Assembly: GCF_030269515.1 (NCBI RefSeq) | Contig: NZ_BSTM01000025.1 | Span: 1 to 64,000 of the forward strand | Direction of reading: 5' to 3' | Length of the DNA stretch: 64,000 bases | Origin: Actinomadura sp. NBRC 104412 | Lineage (GTDB): Bacteria; Actinomycetota; Actinomycetes; Streptosporangiales; Streptosporangiaceae | Shown here: one piece after another, positions 50,233 through 59,521 of the stretch | How the letters are laid out: the number at the start of each line of letters is the position of its first letter | Numbering within the stretch: the first letter of the stretch is position 1 | The notes under the pieces: model-generated | What the model was told of the DNA's origin: nothing | The model's database searches: none | The model's input: only the letters and a program-made list of their open reading frames with translations | Program-made: the position numbers and the translations under genes

Positions 50233-51339
50233 ATGGCGCCCATGACGAGGCGGGAGCTGAACCGGGCGACGCTCGCCAGGCAGTTGTTGCTCGCCCGCTC
50301 CGACCTTCCGATCGTCCAGGCCGTCGAGCGTCTGGCCGGGCTCCAGGCCCAGACCCCGCACTCCTGGTACGCCGGTCTCGCGTCCCGCCTGGCGGACGTG
50401 CGCCCGGATCAGATCTCCGCGCTGCTGGAGAGGCGGGAACTGGTGCGGATCGCGCTGATGCGCGGGACCATCCATCTCGTCAGCGCCCGCGACTGCCTGT
50501 GGATGCGGCCGCTGATCCAGCCCGTCATGGACCGGACGCTCTTCTCCAACCACACCCACGGCAAGCCGATCGAGGGCCTGGACACCGACGAGGTGGTGGC
50601 CGTCGCCCGTCCGCTGCTGGAGGAGACGCCCCGGACGTCCAACGAACTCGGCGCGCTGCTGGCCGAGCACGGCGAGAGCGCCGGATGGGGCGACCGGCCG
50701 CCCGCGTCCCTCGCCTACATCGCCCGCAACATGATGGCGCTGGTGCAGGTGCCGCCGCGCGGCCTCTGGGGCAGGAGCGGGCCGATCGCGCACACCACGG
50801 CCGAGTCCTGGCTCGGCGAGCCCTTGGCGGCGGACGCCTCCCTGGACGACCTGGTGCTGCGTTACCTGGCCGCGTTCGGGCCCGCCACCGTCAAGGACGT
50901 GCAGACCTGGACGGGCCTCACCCGGCTCGGCGAGGTCGTGGACGGGCTCCGCCCCCGCCTGGTCACGTTCACCGGAGAGGACGGCCGGGAGCTGTTCGAC
51001 CTGCCGGACGCGCCACGCCCCGGCGCGGACGTGCCCGCACCGCCCCGGCTGCTGTACGACTTCGACAACCTCCTCCTCTCGCACGCCGACCGCGGCCGGG
51101 TGATCACCGAGGAGCATCGGGCGCAGAACTACACCACCCGCCGCCCGGTTCCCGGCTGGGTGCTGGTGGACGGCTTCACCGGCGGCGAGTGGGCGATCGA
51201 GAGCGACCGCGACTCGGCCGTCCTGAGGATCCGCACGTTCGCGCCGCCCGCGGACGGCCTCCACGAGGAAGGCGAACGCCTCCTCGCGTTCACCCACGCT
51301 GACATCGCCCACCGCGAAGTGCGCGTGGAGCAACTCTGA
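50233..51339 (+). CDS. Winged-helix DNA-binding domain protein (HTH_42 family)
   Basis: The 368-residue protein opens TRRELNRATLARQLLL and QAVERLAGLQAQTPHSWYAG, and has ALMRGTIHLVSARDCLWM, LLYDFDNLLLSHADR, typical of the winged-helix family related to YcaQ/AlkX, thought to act on DNA lesions. TAGCCT at 50219-50224 is a good -10; the start of transcription would fall at or near the ATG (50233), so it may be leaderless. A second ATG three codons on is an alternative start. Confidence 0.83.
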   Translation: MAPMTRRELNRATLARQLLLARSDLPIVQAVERLAGLQAQTPHSWYAGLASRLADVRPDQISALLERRELVRIALMRGTIHLVSARDCLWMRPLIQPVMDRTLFSNHTHGKPIEGLDTDEVVAVARPLLEETPRTSNELGALLAEHGESAGWGDRPPASLAYIARNMMALVQVPPRGLWGRSGPIAHTTAESWLGEPLAADASLDDLVLRYLAAFGPATVKDVQTWTGLTRLGEVVDGLRPRLVTFTGEDGRELFDLPDAPRPGADVPAPPRLLYDFDNLLLSHADRGRVITEEHRAQNYTTRRPVPGWVLVDGFTGGEWAIESDRDSAVLRIRTFAPPADGLHEEGERLLAFTHADIAHREVRVEQL

Positions 51340-51367
51340 ACAGGCAGGGCGGCGGCGCCCGGCCCGC

Positions 51368-51769
51368 TCATCCGCCCCGGCGACAGCGGCCCGCAAGGCT
51401 GAGCGGCTCTCGTCCGATCGCGGCCGCCAGGCGGTTTCTCAGGGTGACCAGCTGGGCTATTTCCCGGTCCAGGGCGGCGATGCGGTTTTGGACGACGCCA
51501 CTGCCCTTGTCGCATCCGGGGCTGCCATAGGGCGGGAGGGTGTCGCCGTCCAGCAGGTCGAGACGGTGGGCGCAGCGGCGGATGTCCTCGATGGTCAGGC
51601 CGAGTCCCAGCAACTCGCGGATGAGGCGCACGCGTGCGATCTCGCGGGGGCCGTACCGGCGCTGTCCGCTGGCGGTGCGGGGCGGCGGGGGGAGCAGGCC
51701 GCGTTCCTCGTAGAAGCGCAGCGCGCGGGGTGTGGTGCCCGCCGCCGCGGCCGCGTCGCCGATCCGCAT
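51368..51769 (-). CDS. MerR-family transcriptional regulator
   Basis: A 133-residue MerR protein: MRIGDAAAAAGTTPRALRFY, RERGLL-type second helix (YEERGLLPPPPRTASGQRRY), long dimer helix and a single Cys in YGSPGCDKGSG. It follows the oxidoreductase gene by 8 bp on the same strand and should act on the dyad at 52831-52852. Confidence 0.9.
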   Translation of the reverse strand: MRIGDAAAAAGTTPRALRFYEERGLLPPPPRTASGQRRYGPREIARVRLIRELLGLGLTIEDIRRCAHRLDLLDGDTLPPYGSPGCDKGSGVVQNRIAALDREIAQLVTLRNRLAAAIGREPLSLAGRCRRGG

Positions 51770-51777
51770 GAACCCTC

Positions 51778-52785
51778 CTACACCTCCACGATGACGGCTC
51801 CCAGGTGCCGTCCGCTGATCAGTTCGTACAACGCCTGCGGGGCGCGGTGGATGCCCTGGACGCGGACGTGCGGGAAGGTGATGCTGCCCGCGCGCAGCCA
51901 GGCGGCGAACCGTTCGGCCCATTCCTCGCGGGTGGTGGACGTGCCGGTGAGACCGCGCATCGTGATCTGCTTGACGATGAGCTGGAAGGTGTCCAGCTCG
52001 ACGGGAGCGGTCGTGCCGGTGCCGTCGGGGGAGAGCTGCCGGGCCAGAGTGCCCACCAGGGCGAAGCGGGCTCCGGTCCGGGCCGCGGCGACCGCGGCCT
52101 GGAGCTGGTCGCCACCGACGTTGTCGACCAGGACGTCGATGCCGTCGGGTGCGGCCTTGGCCAGTTGGTCGGCGATCGGCGCGGCGCCGCGGATCAGGGC
52201 GGCGTCGTACCCGAGTTCGGCGGTCAGGCGGTCGGCCTTGGCGCGCGAGCCGGTGCTGCCGATCACGCGGGCGGCGCCCAGCAGCCGGGCGATCTGGCCG
52301 GCCATGGAGCCGACCGCCCCGGCGGCGCCGGTCACGAACACGGTGTCACCCGGTTGCGTCTCGGCGATGTGCGTGAGCGCCGTGTAGGCGGTGTGTCCCT
52401 GGCCCAGGTGCGCGACGGGCTCTGGGAGCGAGTCGTCCAGAGGGGTGCATGCGGCGGCGTCGACCGCCGCGTACTCGCGCCATCCCTGCCAGTGGTGAAC
52501 GAGGTCACCCGGGCGAAGGCCGCTGTCGCCGGGGGCGGAGACCACCTCGCCGATCGCGGCGCCGAACAGGGTGTCACCGGGATGCAGGGGCGGCAGGGGT
52601 GCGCCCGGGACGCCACCTCCGATGAGCGTCCGCAACGAGGGGAACACCTGGAAGTAGCGGTTGCGCAGGAGGACCTGCCCAGGTTCAGGGACGGGCAGCG
52701 GGGTTTCCACGATGTCGAAGTGCTCTGGACGGGGCAGGCCGTCGGGCAGTGTGGCGAGCCGCACTTCACGGCTGGTACGGGTCAT
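51778..52785 (-). CDS. NADP-dependent MDR oxidoreductase (zinc-free, CurA/LTB4DH-like)
   Basis: A 335-residue zinc-free medium-chain reductase, with PGDTVFVTGAAGAVGSMAGQ for NADP, HWQGWREYAAVD and VLVDNVGGDQLQAAVAAART. Relatives reduce the C=C of enones and prostaglandin-like or curcumin-like compounds. It heads a two-gene unit with MerR, a common arrangement for electrophile response. Confidence 0.87.
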   Translation of the reverse strand: MTRTSREVRLATLPDGLPRPEHFDIVETPLPVPEPGQVLLRNRYFQVFPSLRTLIGGGVPGAPLPPLHPGDTLFGAAIGEVVSAPGDSGLRPGDLVHHWQGWREYAAVDAAACTPLDDSLPEPVAHLGQGHTAYTALTHIAETQPGDTVFVTGAAGAVGSMAGQIARLLGAARVIGSTGSRAKADRLTAELGYDAALIRGAAPIADQLAKAAPDGIDVLVDNVGGDQLQAAVAAARTGARFALVGTLARQLSPDGTGTTAPVELDTFQLIVKQITMRGLTGTSTTREEWAERFAAWLRAGSITFPHVRVQGIHRAPQALYELISGRHLGAVIVEV

Positions 52786-52830
52786 GGCGTCGCTCCTCGC
52801 TCAAGCCGTTGACAGGGGGTGCGACGCTAA

Positions 52831-52852
52831 CCCCTGACGTACGCGTCAAGGG
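52831..52852. promoter_or_regulatory. MerR-type dyad upstream of the oxidoreductase gene
   Basis: CCCCTGACG and CGTCAAGGG form 9-bp arms with one mismatch around TACG. On the minus strand TTGACG sits in one arm and serves as the -35. This overlap of dyad and promoter is typical for MerR. Confidence 0.5.
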
Positions 52853-52863
52853 CAAATCCCGCA

Positions 52864-53754
52864 TCAGCCCTCCGGGGTGAGGACAGTGGCGGCCCATCGT
52901 CCCCAGTCCAATTGGGGACGGCTCTGCTGGGCCCGCGCCAGTGCCCCGTCCATGCGGGAACGCAGCTCCTCGGGCGTCGCCCGCGCACCGGCCAGTTCAC
53001 CGATCCCTTCCAGCACGAGCGGATACAGCACTCCAAGATGCTCGGCCGGGACGGAGCCCGTGCACGCGAGGAAGGCCGCCGGGCCGCGCAGGCTGCGACG
53101 CAGCGCGTCGGTGTGCGCGGTGCCCGCGCCGTCGTGGCACGACAGGATCACGGCCAGGGCGTGCAGCTCACCGAGTGCGGCAAGGTCGATGCCGCCCACG
53201 AGCAGGCTGGTGCCGTCCAGGGAGCAGCGGTCGTCGATCACGAGGACGGGCGCGCCGCGCAGCGCCTCGCACCGAGGTTCGACCCGGTTGTCGATGCAAA
53301 GCCGCAGGTCGAGTTCGTTCGATCCGCCGCACCGCCGCTCCAGCTCCGCCAGCCGCCGCGCGGTGCCGGTGGCCCGGCTCCGGGTGACGAGCGCGACCGG
53401 CAGCGGCTTGGGCAGCGCGCCGTTCGCGGAGCCGCCGCGCAAGGCCGGGGACGGCAGCCACTCGGTGAGCATCTGCGTCGCCTGGGCGCCTTCGGCCCGG
53501 GCGTTGATGGTGGTGATGCCGTCCGGGCCGACCGTGCACTCGATCAGCAGGCGCTCAAGGGGGATCTCCGGCTCGGCGGTGCCCGCGGCGAACAGCCCGG
53601 GGACGACCCCGGCGAGCGCGGTGCAGGCGGCGACCGCCAGCCAGGCCACAAGGCTGCCCTGGTTGTCGGTGAGGATGTTGACCGACAGCCCGGCGGCGGT
53701 CGTGGTCGCGGCGGCGGTGAGCCCCCACAGCACGGGACGGCGGCGGCGCCTCAT
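52864..53754 (-). CDS. Membrane-anchored hypothetical protein, partner of the pseudokinase
   Basis: A 296-residue protein. Two helices at the N-terminus (about 8-58) are followed by a soluble domain with LVIDDRCSLDGTSLLVGGID and LAVILSCHDGAGTAHTDALR, whose pattern is like CHAT or other caspase-like peptidases (His after ILSCHDG), but the match is weak. It overlaps the kinase-like gene by ATGA, so the two form one system. Confidence 0.6.
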   Translation of the reverse strand: MRRRRRPVLWGLTAAATTTAAGLSVNILTDNQGSLVAWLAVAACTALAGVVPGLFAAGTAEPEIPLERLLIECTVGPDGITTINARAEGAQATQMLTEWLPSPALRGGSANGALPKPLPVALVTRSRATGTARRLAELERRCGGSNELDLRLCIDNRVEPRCEALRGAPVLVIDDRCSLDGTSLLVGGIDLAALGELHALAVILSCHDGAGTAHTDALRRSLRGPAAFLACTGSVPAEHLGVLYPLVLEGIGELAGARATPEELRSRMDGALARAQQSRPQLDWGRWAATVLTPEG

Positions 53755-55766
53755 GCGTCCCGCCCCAGCCTGCGCTCGTCGATCAGGGCCTGTCCCTGTT
53801 CCGCGCGCCTCCAGAAGTCGTACCAGGACGCGTGCGCCTCGATCCCTGCGAGGAAGACGGCCTGGAACTCCCGTTCGGCCGCTTCGTCGTCGCCCGCCGC
53901 CAGCCGGACGAATCCCAGGCTGGTCCGTGCCTCCAGGGTCGAGGGGTGCGTGCGTCCGAGCGTCCGCGCGCGGTCGGCGATCACCTGCTCCAGCAGCGCG
54001 GCGGCCTCGGCATGGCGGCCGAGATCGTGCCGGACGGCGGCGAGCGACGCGCGGATGCTCAACGTATCGGGGTGCCGCCGTCCCAGCATGCGTCGTGCCG
54101 CGCTTTCCGCCTCGACGAGCAGGGGCTCGGCCGCCAAGGCATCGCCGCCTTCTCGCAGGATCGCGGCCAGGTTCGCCTGGAGCACCGGCAGGTCCGGCGA
54201 TCCCGCCTCCACCCCTTGGCCGAGCGCCGCCCGCGCCTCTCTCTCGGCTTCCCGCAGCCGTCCCTCATCGCGCAGCGCGACGGCGAGATTGGAACGGACG
54301 GTGGCCGCCTCCGGGTCGGTGCCGACCTTCTCGTATGCCTGATCGAGCAGCGCCACGGACATCGTGCCGGGCGCGCCGATCCCGTGCCGGACGCTCGCGT
54401 CGTTGGCCTCGAGTCTGGAGACCAGCGCGGCATCGGCGTCCGGAGTCCCGCGGGCGAGCTCCAGGGCCCGCTGGTAGGCGGCGGACGCCTTGGTGAGGCT
54501 GCCTTGGCGGCGGAGCGCGGCGGCGAGACTGGCGTGGATGATCACGCTGCGGCGACTCGGCCTGTCCGCTGCGGCGGCGAGGCGCCGCAGCGTGGCCTCT
54601 GCCCGCTCGTAGCGGCCACGGGCGAGAGCGCGCCGCGCATGGGCGAGCCGGGCCGTCTGTGCCCATCCGACCACGTAAGCCGGCCGCCAGAGCGCCAACG
54701 CCGCCAGAAACGCCACCACGCCGGCCACGATGAGCCACGGCGGCGCCGGGCCGCCGACGGTGAGCAGGAAGGCCAGGGTCAGCATGGTCGCGATCACGAA
54801 CAGCGGTGCCACGAACGACGACCGGCCGGACACGTCCAACGCCGCGGTCACCGAGCCCGGGGTGGCCGGAACCCTCACCCGATATTCGGCGTACTGGCCG
54901 GACAGGCTGGCGACGGCCTCGACCAGTTGAGGGGCAAGGGGACGTTCCGAAGGATCCTTGGCCAGTGCGCGGGCCAGCAGTGCGCGCAGGGGCTCGGGCA
55001 CGCCGTCAAGATCGGGTTCCGCGTCGCGTACGCGGTGAAGGACCTCGATCGGGTTCCCGGAGCCGAACGGCGGGAGGCCGGTCGCCGCTTCGGCGACCGT
55101 GGCGGCCCAGGCGAACACGTCCGCGGCCGGACCCTTCGATGCCTCGGTCAACGCTTCGGGCGCCAGGTATCCGGGAGTGCCGACCATGGCCTCTTGGCGG
55201 GCGGGCTCCTCGTCGGAGAGCCACGCGGTCGCGAAGTCGATCAATACCGGCCGGCCGTCGACCATCACGATGTTGCCGGGCTTGACGTCGCCGTGCGTGA
55301 CGCCCGCGTCGTGCATCGCCGCCAGCCCATCGGCCAGCTCCCGCGCCAGCCGGAGCAGGCTCTCCCCTTTCAGCGGGCCGTTGCGCGCCAGCAGCTCCCG
55401 CAGCGTGATGCCGACGCCGGAGTACCGCGTGGCGATGTAGGGCTGAGGCCCGTTCAGCTCCACGTCGAGGACTTGGGCGACGAACGGGCTGTGCAGGTTG
55501 CGCAGCCTCGTCATCGCCTGGCCGAACTGCGGTCCGGCGCGCTCGGCCAGCCCCTCCAGCAGGTGGACGACGACCTCACGACCCATCGGGTCCACGGCCA
55601 GGCGCATGTTTCCCGCGGGTCCGGTGCCGAGGAGGTCGACGAGGCGGTACGGCCCGATCATCTCCGCGTCAGCGTCCCGGCCGCCAGACGGCGCACCGCA
55701 GGAGACGCAGTAGCCGTCGGCGAACGTCCCGTAACAGCGGGGACAGCGCGTGGGGGGCATCGGCAT
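53751..55766 (-). CDS. Zinc-ribbon, kinase-like, TPR membrane protein (probable pseudokinase)
   Basis: The 671-residue protein has a zinc ribbon (Cys8, 11, 20, 23), a Ser/Thr kinase-like domain (38-290), two membrane helices (about 317-360) and TPR repeats (370-671). In the kinase fold the loop HGDVKPGN (Asp160) and DFA (Asp177) are kept, but the beta-3 Lys is His68 (VVVHLL) and the glycine loop is degenerate (LGTGPAGNM). Phosphotransfer is doubtful. TPR repeats should bind partners, perhaps the coupled downstream protein. Confidence 0.8.
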   Translation of the reverse strand: MPMPPTRCPRCYGTFADGYCVSCGAPSGGRDADAEMIGPYRLVDLLGTGPAGNMRLAVDPMGREVVVHLLEGLAERAGPQFGQAMTRLRNLHSPFVAQVLDVELNGPQPYIATRYSGVGITLRELLARNGPLKGESLLRLARELADGLAAMHDAGVTHGDVKPGNIVMVDGRPVLIDFATAWLSDEEPARQEAMVGTPGYLAPEALTEASKGPAADVFAWAATVAEAATGLPPFGSGNPIEVLHRVRDAEPDLDGVPEPLRALLARALAKDPSERPLAPQLVEAVASLSGQYAEYRVRVPATPGSVTAALDVSGRSSFVAPLFVIATMLTLAFLLTVGGPAPPWLIVAGVVAFLAALALWRPAYVVGWAQTARLAHARRALARGRYERAEATLRRLAAAADRPSRRSVIIHASLAAALRRQGSLTKASAAYQRALELARGTPDADAALVSRLEANDASVRHGIGAPGTMSVALLDQAYEKVGTDPEAATVRSNLAVALRDEGRLREAEREARAALGQGVEAGSPDLPVLQANLAAILREGGDALAAEPLLVEAESAARRMLGRRHPDTLSIRASLAAVRHDLGRHAEAAALLEQVIADRARTLGRTHPSTLEARTSLGFVRLAAGDDEAAEREFQAVFLAGIEAHASWYDFWRRAEQGQALIDERRLGRDA

Positions 55767-55843
55767 CGGCTCCGGAATCGACTGGCCTTGAACGCACGGT
55801 AACGCGCGTCCGCCCGCCGCAGAACGTATTCCTACCGCCTCGC

Positions 55844-55867
55844 CGCCGTCTCAGGATTGAGACGGCG
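55844..55867. promoter_or_regulatory. Perfect 9-bp inverted repeat upstream of the LLM operon
   Basis: CGCCGTCTC and GAGACGGCG pair perfectly with the 6-nt spacer AGGATT. It lies 83 bp upstream of the LLM GTG and could be a TetR-like operator or a hairpin. Confidence 0.5.
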
Positions 55868-55949
55868 TGACGGGGAGGGCGCTCCTAGCATCCGGGCGAG
55901 AAGCGGATTTCGCCCCGGGTCGTGGCCCGGGAGGTGAGGGAGCGGCCCC

Positions 55950-57020
55950 GTGTTGCACGTCGGTGTCAATCTGGGATTCGGCAACCTGCACGAGAAGCTG
56001 ACCGACGAGGAGATGTTCCAGGGCGAGCTGGGGCTCGCCGAGCTGGCGGACCGGCTGGGGTACGACAGCCTGTGGGCCGTCGAGCACCACTTCGACGACT
56101 ACGCGATGTGCCCGGACAACGTGCTGCTGCTGGCGCATGTGGCGGGGCGGACGGAACGGCTGAAGCTGGGGACGGGCGCGGTGATCCTGCCGTGGAACGA
56201 CCCGCTGCGCGTGGCCGAGAAGATGATCATGCTGGACATCGTGTCCGGCGGGCGGGCGCTGTTCGGGATGGGACGCGGGCTGTCCCGTACCGAGTACGCC
56301 CCGTTCCGGATCCCCATGTCGGAGGCGCGCGGGCGGTTCGACGAGGCCGCCGCGATGATCGTCGAGGCGCTGGAGACCGGGTACATCGAGGGCGACGGCC
56401 CGTACTACCCGCAGCCGCGCGCGCAACTGCGGCCGAGCCCGCGCGAGTCGTTCAAGGGACGGGTGTACTGCGTGGCCGGGTCGCCCGATTCGATCAAGTC
56501 GTGCGTCGACCTCGGGGCCGCGCTGATGACGATCGTGACGCGGCCGATCCCCGATCTGATGCCGGTGTTCGACGCCTACCGCGAGCGGTTCCGTGCCGCG
56601 CACGGCACCGAGCCTCCGCCGATCTCGGTCAACGTCAACATGTACTGCCACGAGGACGCCGCCGTCGCCAAGGAGCGGGCCAAGGAGTACATCGGCAAGT
56701 TCTTCTTCTCCAACGTCCGGCACTACGAGATGGCGGGAGAGCACTTCGCCGACATCGAGGGCTACCAGCGTTACGCCGAGACGGCGAAGGTCATGCGCGA
56801 GGCGGGGCTGGAGAAGTCCGCCGCCGACTATGCCGAGTGCGCGCTGGTCGGGACGCCCGACCAGATCCTGGCGCAGCTCCGGGAGATCCGGGACGCGCTG
56901 GGCGACTTCCAGCTCGTCGTGCTGCCCAGCTTCGGCGGCATGCCGTACGACCAGGCGGAGAAGAGCCTGGAACTGTTCGCCCAGGAAGTCCTTCCAGCGG
57001 CGCGCGAGCTGCGTCCCTGA
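55950..57020 (+). CDS. LLM-class flavin-dependent oxidoreductase
   Basis: A 356-residue bacterial luciferase-like protein: FGNLHEKLTDEEMFQGELGL, YDSLWAVEHHFDDYAMCPDN and FGMGRGLSRTEYAPF. EHHFDDY is the family pattern at the flavin site. It differs clearly from the pair at 23.6-26.8 kb. The GTG start follows GGGAG. It is followed after 18 bp by a CocE hydrolase, so the two may degrade one substrate. Confidence 0.87.
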   Translation: MLHVGVNLGFGNLHEKLTDEEMFQGELGLAELADRLGYDSLWAVEHHFDDYAMCPDNVLLLAHVAGRTERLKLGTGAVILPWNDPLRVAEKMIMLDIVSGGRALFGMGRGLSRTEYAPFRIPMSEARGRFDEAAAMIVEALETGYIEGDGPYYPQPRAQLRPSPRESFKGRVYCVAGSPDSIKSCVDLGAALMTIVTRPIPDLMPVFDAYRERFRAAHGTEPPPISVNVNMYCHEDAAVAKERAKEYIGKFFFSNVRHYEMAGEHFADIEGYQRYAETAKVMREAGLEKSAADYAECALVGTPDQILAQLREIRDALGDFQLVVLPSFGGMPYDQAEKSLELFAQEVLPAARELRP

Positions 57021-57038
57021 GACGGGGAGGAGGCACAG

Positions 57039-58778
57039 GTGGCCAAGCTGAACGTGCCCGCCGTCCCGCTGCGGGTGGAGCACAACGCGCCGATCGAGAT
57101 GCGGGACGGGACGCTGCTGCGCGCCGACATCTACCGTCCCGCCGAGGGCGGCCCGTTCCCGGTGCTGCTGATCCGCACTCCCTACGGCGAGCCGATGCTG
57201 CGCTCCGTACCCTTCCTGCCCGCGGTCGAGGCCGGGTTCGCCGTGGTGGCGCAGCACTGCCGCGGCACCGGCACGTCCGACGGCGAGTTCTCGCCGTTCG
57301 TGGACGAGGCCGAGGACGGGGTGGACACGATCGAATGGTGCGTGCGCCAGCCGTGGTGCACCGGCGCGGTGGGCATGTTCGGGCAGTCCTACCTGGGCAT
57401 GGTCCAGCTCGCCGCGGCGGCCTCGGCGACGCCCGCGGTGACCGAGGCGCTGCGCGGCCTCGTGACGATCGTGACCCCGGCGGACTACCACTGGGGGCTG
57501 GCCTACCGGCAGGGCGCGTTCGCGCTCGGCCAGCTTCTCGGCTGGCACATGCTCAAGACCCTGCAAGAGCTGGGCTACCGCGCCGCCTCCGGGCAGGACG
57601 TCTCCGGTGACATGGCGGCGCTGATGCGGCTCATGGCCGATCCCGCGTCCGGCTACCGGCACCTGCCGCTGCGGGACACCCCGGCCGTCAGCGGTGTTCT
57701 GCCGAGCTGGCGCGACTGGGTGGAGCACGAGGAGGCCGGCGACTACTGGTCCGCGCTGAGCTACACGACCACACGCGACCGGATCGCCGCGCCCGTCCTG
57801 CACGTCGGCGGCTGGTTCGACCTGTTCCTGGGCGGGACGCTCGACAACTTCACGACGCTGACCCGGGACGCGGCGACCGAACGGGCCCGGCGCGGGCAGC
57901 GGCTCATCATCGGCCCCTGGACGCACGCCGACCGCAGTGGGACCGTCGGGGAGCTGCATTTCGGATCGGCCGCCTCGGACCAGGGCGCCCGGCTGGAGCA
58001 GACGCAGCTCGACTTCCTGCGCCGCACCGTCCGGGACGACCCGCAGGAGCCGCAAGGCCCGCCGGTGAGGCTGTTCGTGATGGGCGACAACGTCTGGCGC
58101 GACGAGAACGAATGGCCCCTGGCCCGTACCGAATGGACGCCCTGGTACCTGCACGCAGACGGCACCCTCTCACCGGACGCGCCATCGGAATCGGAGCCGT
58201 CCCGTTTCACCTACGACCCGGCCGACCCCACGCCGACCGTCGGCGGCGCCACGTTCCTCGCGGGCGGCCCCGGCGGCGTCGAATGGACGGCCGGACCCCG
58301 CGACCAGCGCGCGGTCGAGGCACGCCCCGACGTGCTCTCGTTCACCAGCGCCGAACTGACCGAGGACCTGGAGGTCACCGGCCCCGTCACCATGACCCTG
58401 TACGCGGCCACGTCCGCCGCCGACACCGACTTCACCGCGAAGCTGGTCGATGTGTGGCCGGACGGGCGCGCCCTGATCGTCGTGGACGGCATCGTCCGCG
58501 CCCGCTACCGCGACGGCACCGGACGCCCGAGCCCCATCACGCCCGGAGAGGCCCACGAGTACACGATCGACCTGATCGCCACCAGCCAGGTCTTCAAGGC
58601 AGGGCACCGCCTGCGGGTCGACATCGCCGGCGCGAGTTTCCCGCAGTTCGACCGCAACCCAGGCAACGGCTCCCCGTCCGCGACCGCCACCGAGGAGGAC
58701 TTCGTCGTCCAGCACCAGACGGTCTTCCACGACGGCGCCCGGCCGTCCCACATCACCCTCCCGGTGATCCCGAGATGA
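57039..58778 (+). CDS. CocE/NonD family hydrolase
   Basis: The 579-residue protein has the S15/CocE plan: alpha/beta hydrolase with the nucleophile in GMFGQSYLGMVQ, Asp in the HVGGWFDLFLGG region and His in IGPWTHADRSG, then a jelly-roll C-terminal domain (about 400-579). RTPYGEP and HCRGTGTSDGEF are also typical. It cleaves esters or amides. The GTG start has GGGAGGAGG upstream. The stop overlaps the broken SDR gene by ATGA. Confidence 0.9.
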   Translation: MAKLNVPAVPLRVEHNAPIEMRDGTLLRADIYRPAEGGPFPVLLIRTPYGEPMLRSVPFLPAVEAGFAVVAQHCRGTGTSDGEFSPFVDEAEDGVDTIEWCVRQPWCTGAVGMFGQSYLGMVQLAAAASATPAVTEALRGLVTIVTPADYHWGLAYRQGAFALGQLLGWHMLKTLQELGYRAASGQDVSGDMAALMRLMADPASGYRHLPLRDTPAVSGVLPSWRDWVEHEEAGDYWSALSYTTTRDRIAAPVLHVGGWFDLFLGGTLDNFTTLTRDAATERARRGQRLIIGPWTHADRSGTVGELHFGSAASDQGARLEQTQLDFLRRTVRDDPQEPQGPPVRLFVMGDNVWRDENEWPLARTEWTPWYLHADGTLSPDAPSESEPSRFTYDPADPTPTVGGATFLAGGPGGVEWTAGPRDQRAVEARPDVLSFTSAELTEDLEVTGPVTMTLYAATSAADTDFTAKLVDVWPDGRALIVVDGIVRARYRDGTGRPSPITPGEAHEYTIDLIATSQVFKAGHRLRVDIAGASFPQFDRNPGNGSPSATATEEDFVVQHQTVFHDGARPSHITLPVIPR

Positions 58779-59036
58779 GACGCCTGGACGGCCGCGTCGC
58801 CGTGGTCACGGGCGCGGCCAGCGGCATCGGACGCGCACTGGCGGGACGCTTCGCCGCCGAAGGCATGCGCTGCGTCCTGGCCGACATCGAAACAGACGCC
58901 CTGGAACACGCGGTCCAAGACCTGCACAGCTCCGGCGCCGAAGCGATCGGCGTCCGAACGGATGTGGCCGTATGCGCCGAACGACACCTGGGAATGGGCG
59001 CTCGGCGTCAACCTCTGGGGCGTGATCCACGGCTGA
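58775..59036 (+). pseudogene. SDR oxidoreductase remnant
   Basis: It starts normally (RLDGRVAVVTGAASGIGRAL, with the ATG overlapping the CocE stop) but after GVRTDVA the SDR match breaks. A fragment in another frame, NDTWEWALGVNLWGVIHG, follows at 58979-59033, so about 40 residues including NNAG are lost and the frame shifts. The whole catalytic half is missing. Confidence 0.75.
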
Positions 59037-59095
59037 TGACCTCGCCCAGCGGTGCCCGGCGGTCAGTACGAGTTGAGAAGCGCAGACAGCGCCAA

Positions 59096-59276
59096 CTAGC
59101 GGCTCCTGATCCAGACTACAAGATCGGCAAACTGCTGCCTGGTGAGCGCTAGGTGCTCTTCACACGGGTTCTTGCTGTCGCGTACGCCGATCCCATCGGG
59201 GAGGGCGGCGACCTCCACACCACTCACCGCCCTGGCTGGTGCTCCTACTGCTCTTGCGCCATGTTGGTGTGATCAC
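59096..59276 (-). pseudogene. DUF397 gene with a frameshift
   Basis: From GTG 59276 the product reads ITPTWRKSSRSTSQGGE and should continue with CVEVAALPDGIGVRDSKNP, but an extra G within GAGTGGTGTGG shifts the frame. The rest (to LVVWIRSR, stop at 59096) is in the other frame. It is a one-base frameshift of a typical DUF397 gene, or possibly a sequencing error. Confidence 0.65.
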
Positions 59277-59335
59277 TCGCCACCCCTCGGCGGATCGATC
59301 GGTAACGGGGGTGCCAGGGCGCTGGCGGTCGCTTG

Positions 59336-59521
59336 CTACACGTCCTGCTTGATTCGTTGTATAAGCCTCGCAAGCTCATCGGGTGTGACGGTGAGGTGGC
59401 CGTGGTGAGGGTTCGTGCTGTCTCGTACACCGATCCCATCGGGCAAATGGGCGACTTCCACACACTGAGCGGTGGTTCCCTCCGTTGAGTGGCTGCTCTT
59501 GCGCCACGTCAGGGAAGCCAT
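59336..59521 (-). CDS. DUF397 domain protein
   Basis: A 61-residue DUF397 protein: LTWRKSSHSTEGTTAQCVEV, HLPDGIGVRDSTNPHHGHLT and ELARLIQRIKQDV. These small proteins accompany XRE/DUF5753 regulators in actinomycetes and often act as their inhibitors or partners. It overlaps the tail of a dead XRE gene (59509-59604). Confidence 0.85.
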   Translation of the reverse strand: MASLTWRKSSHSTEGTTAQCVEVAHLPDGIGVRDSTNPHHGHLTVTPDELARLIQRIKQDV

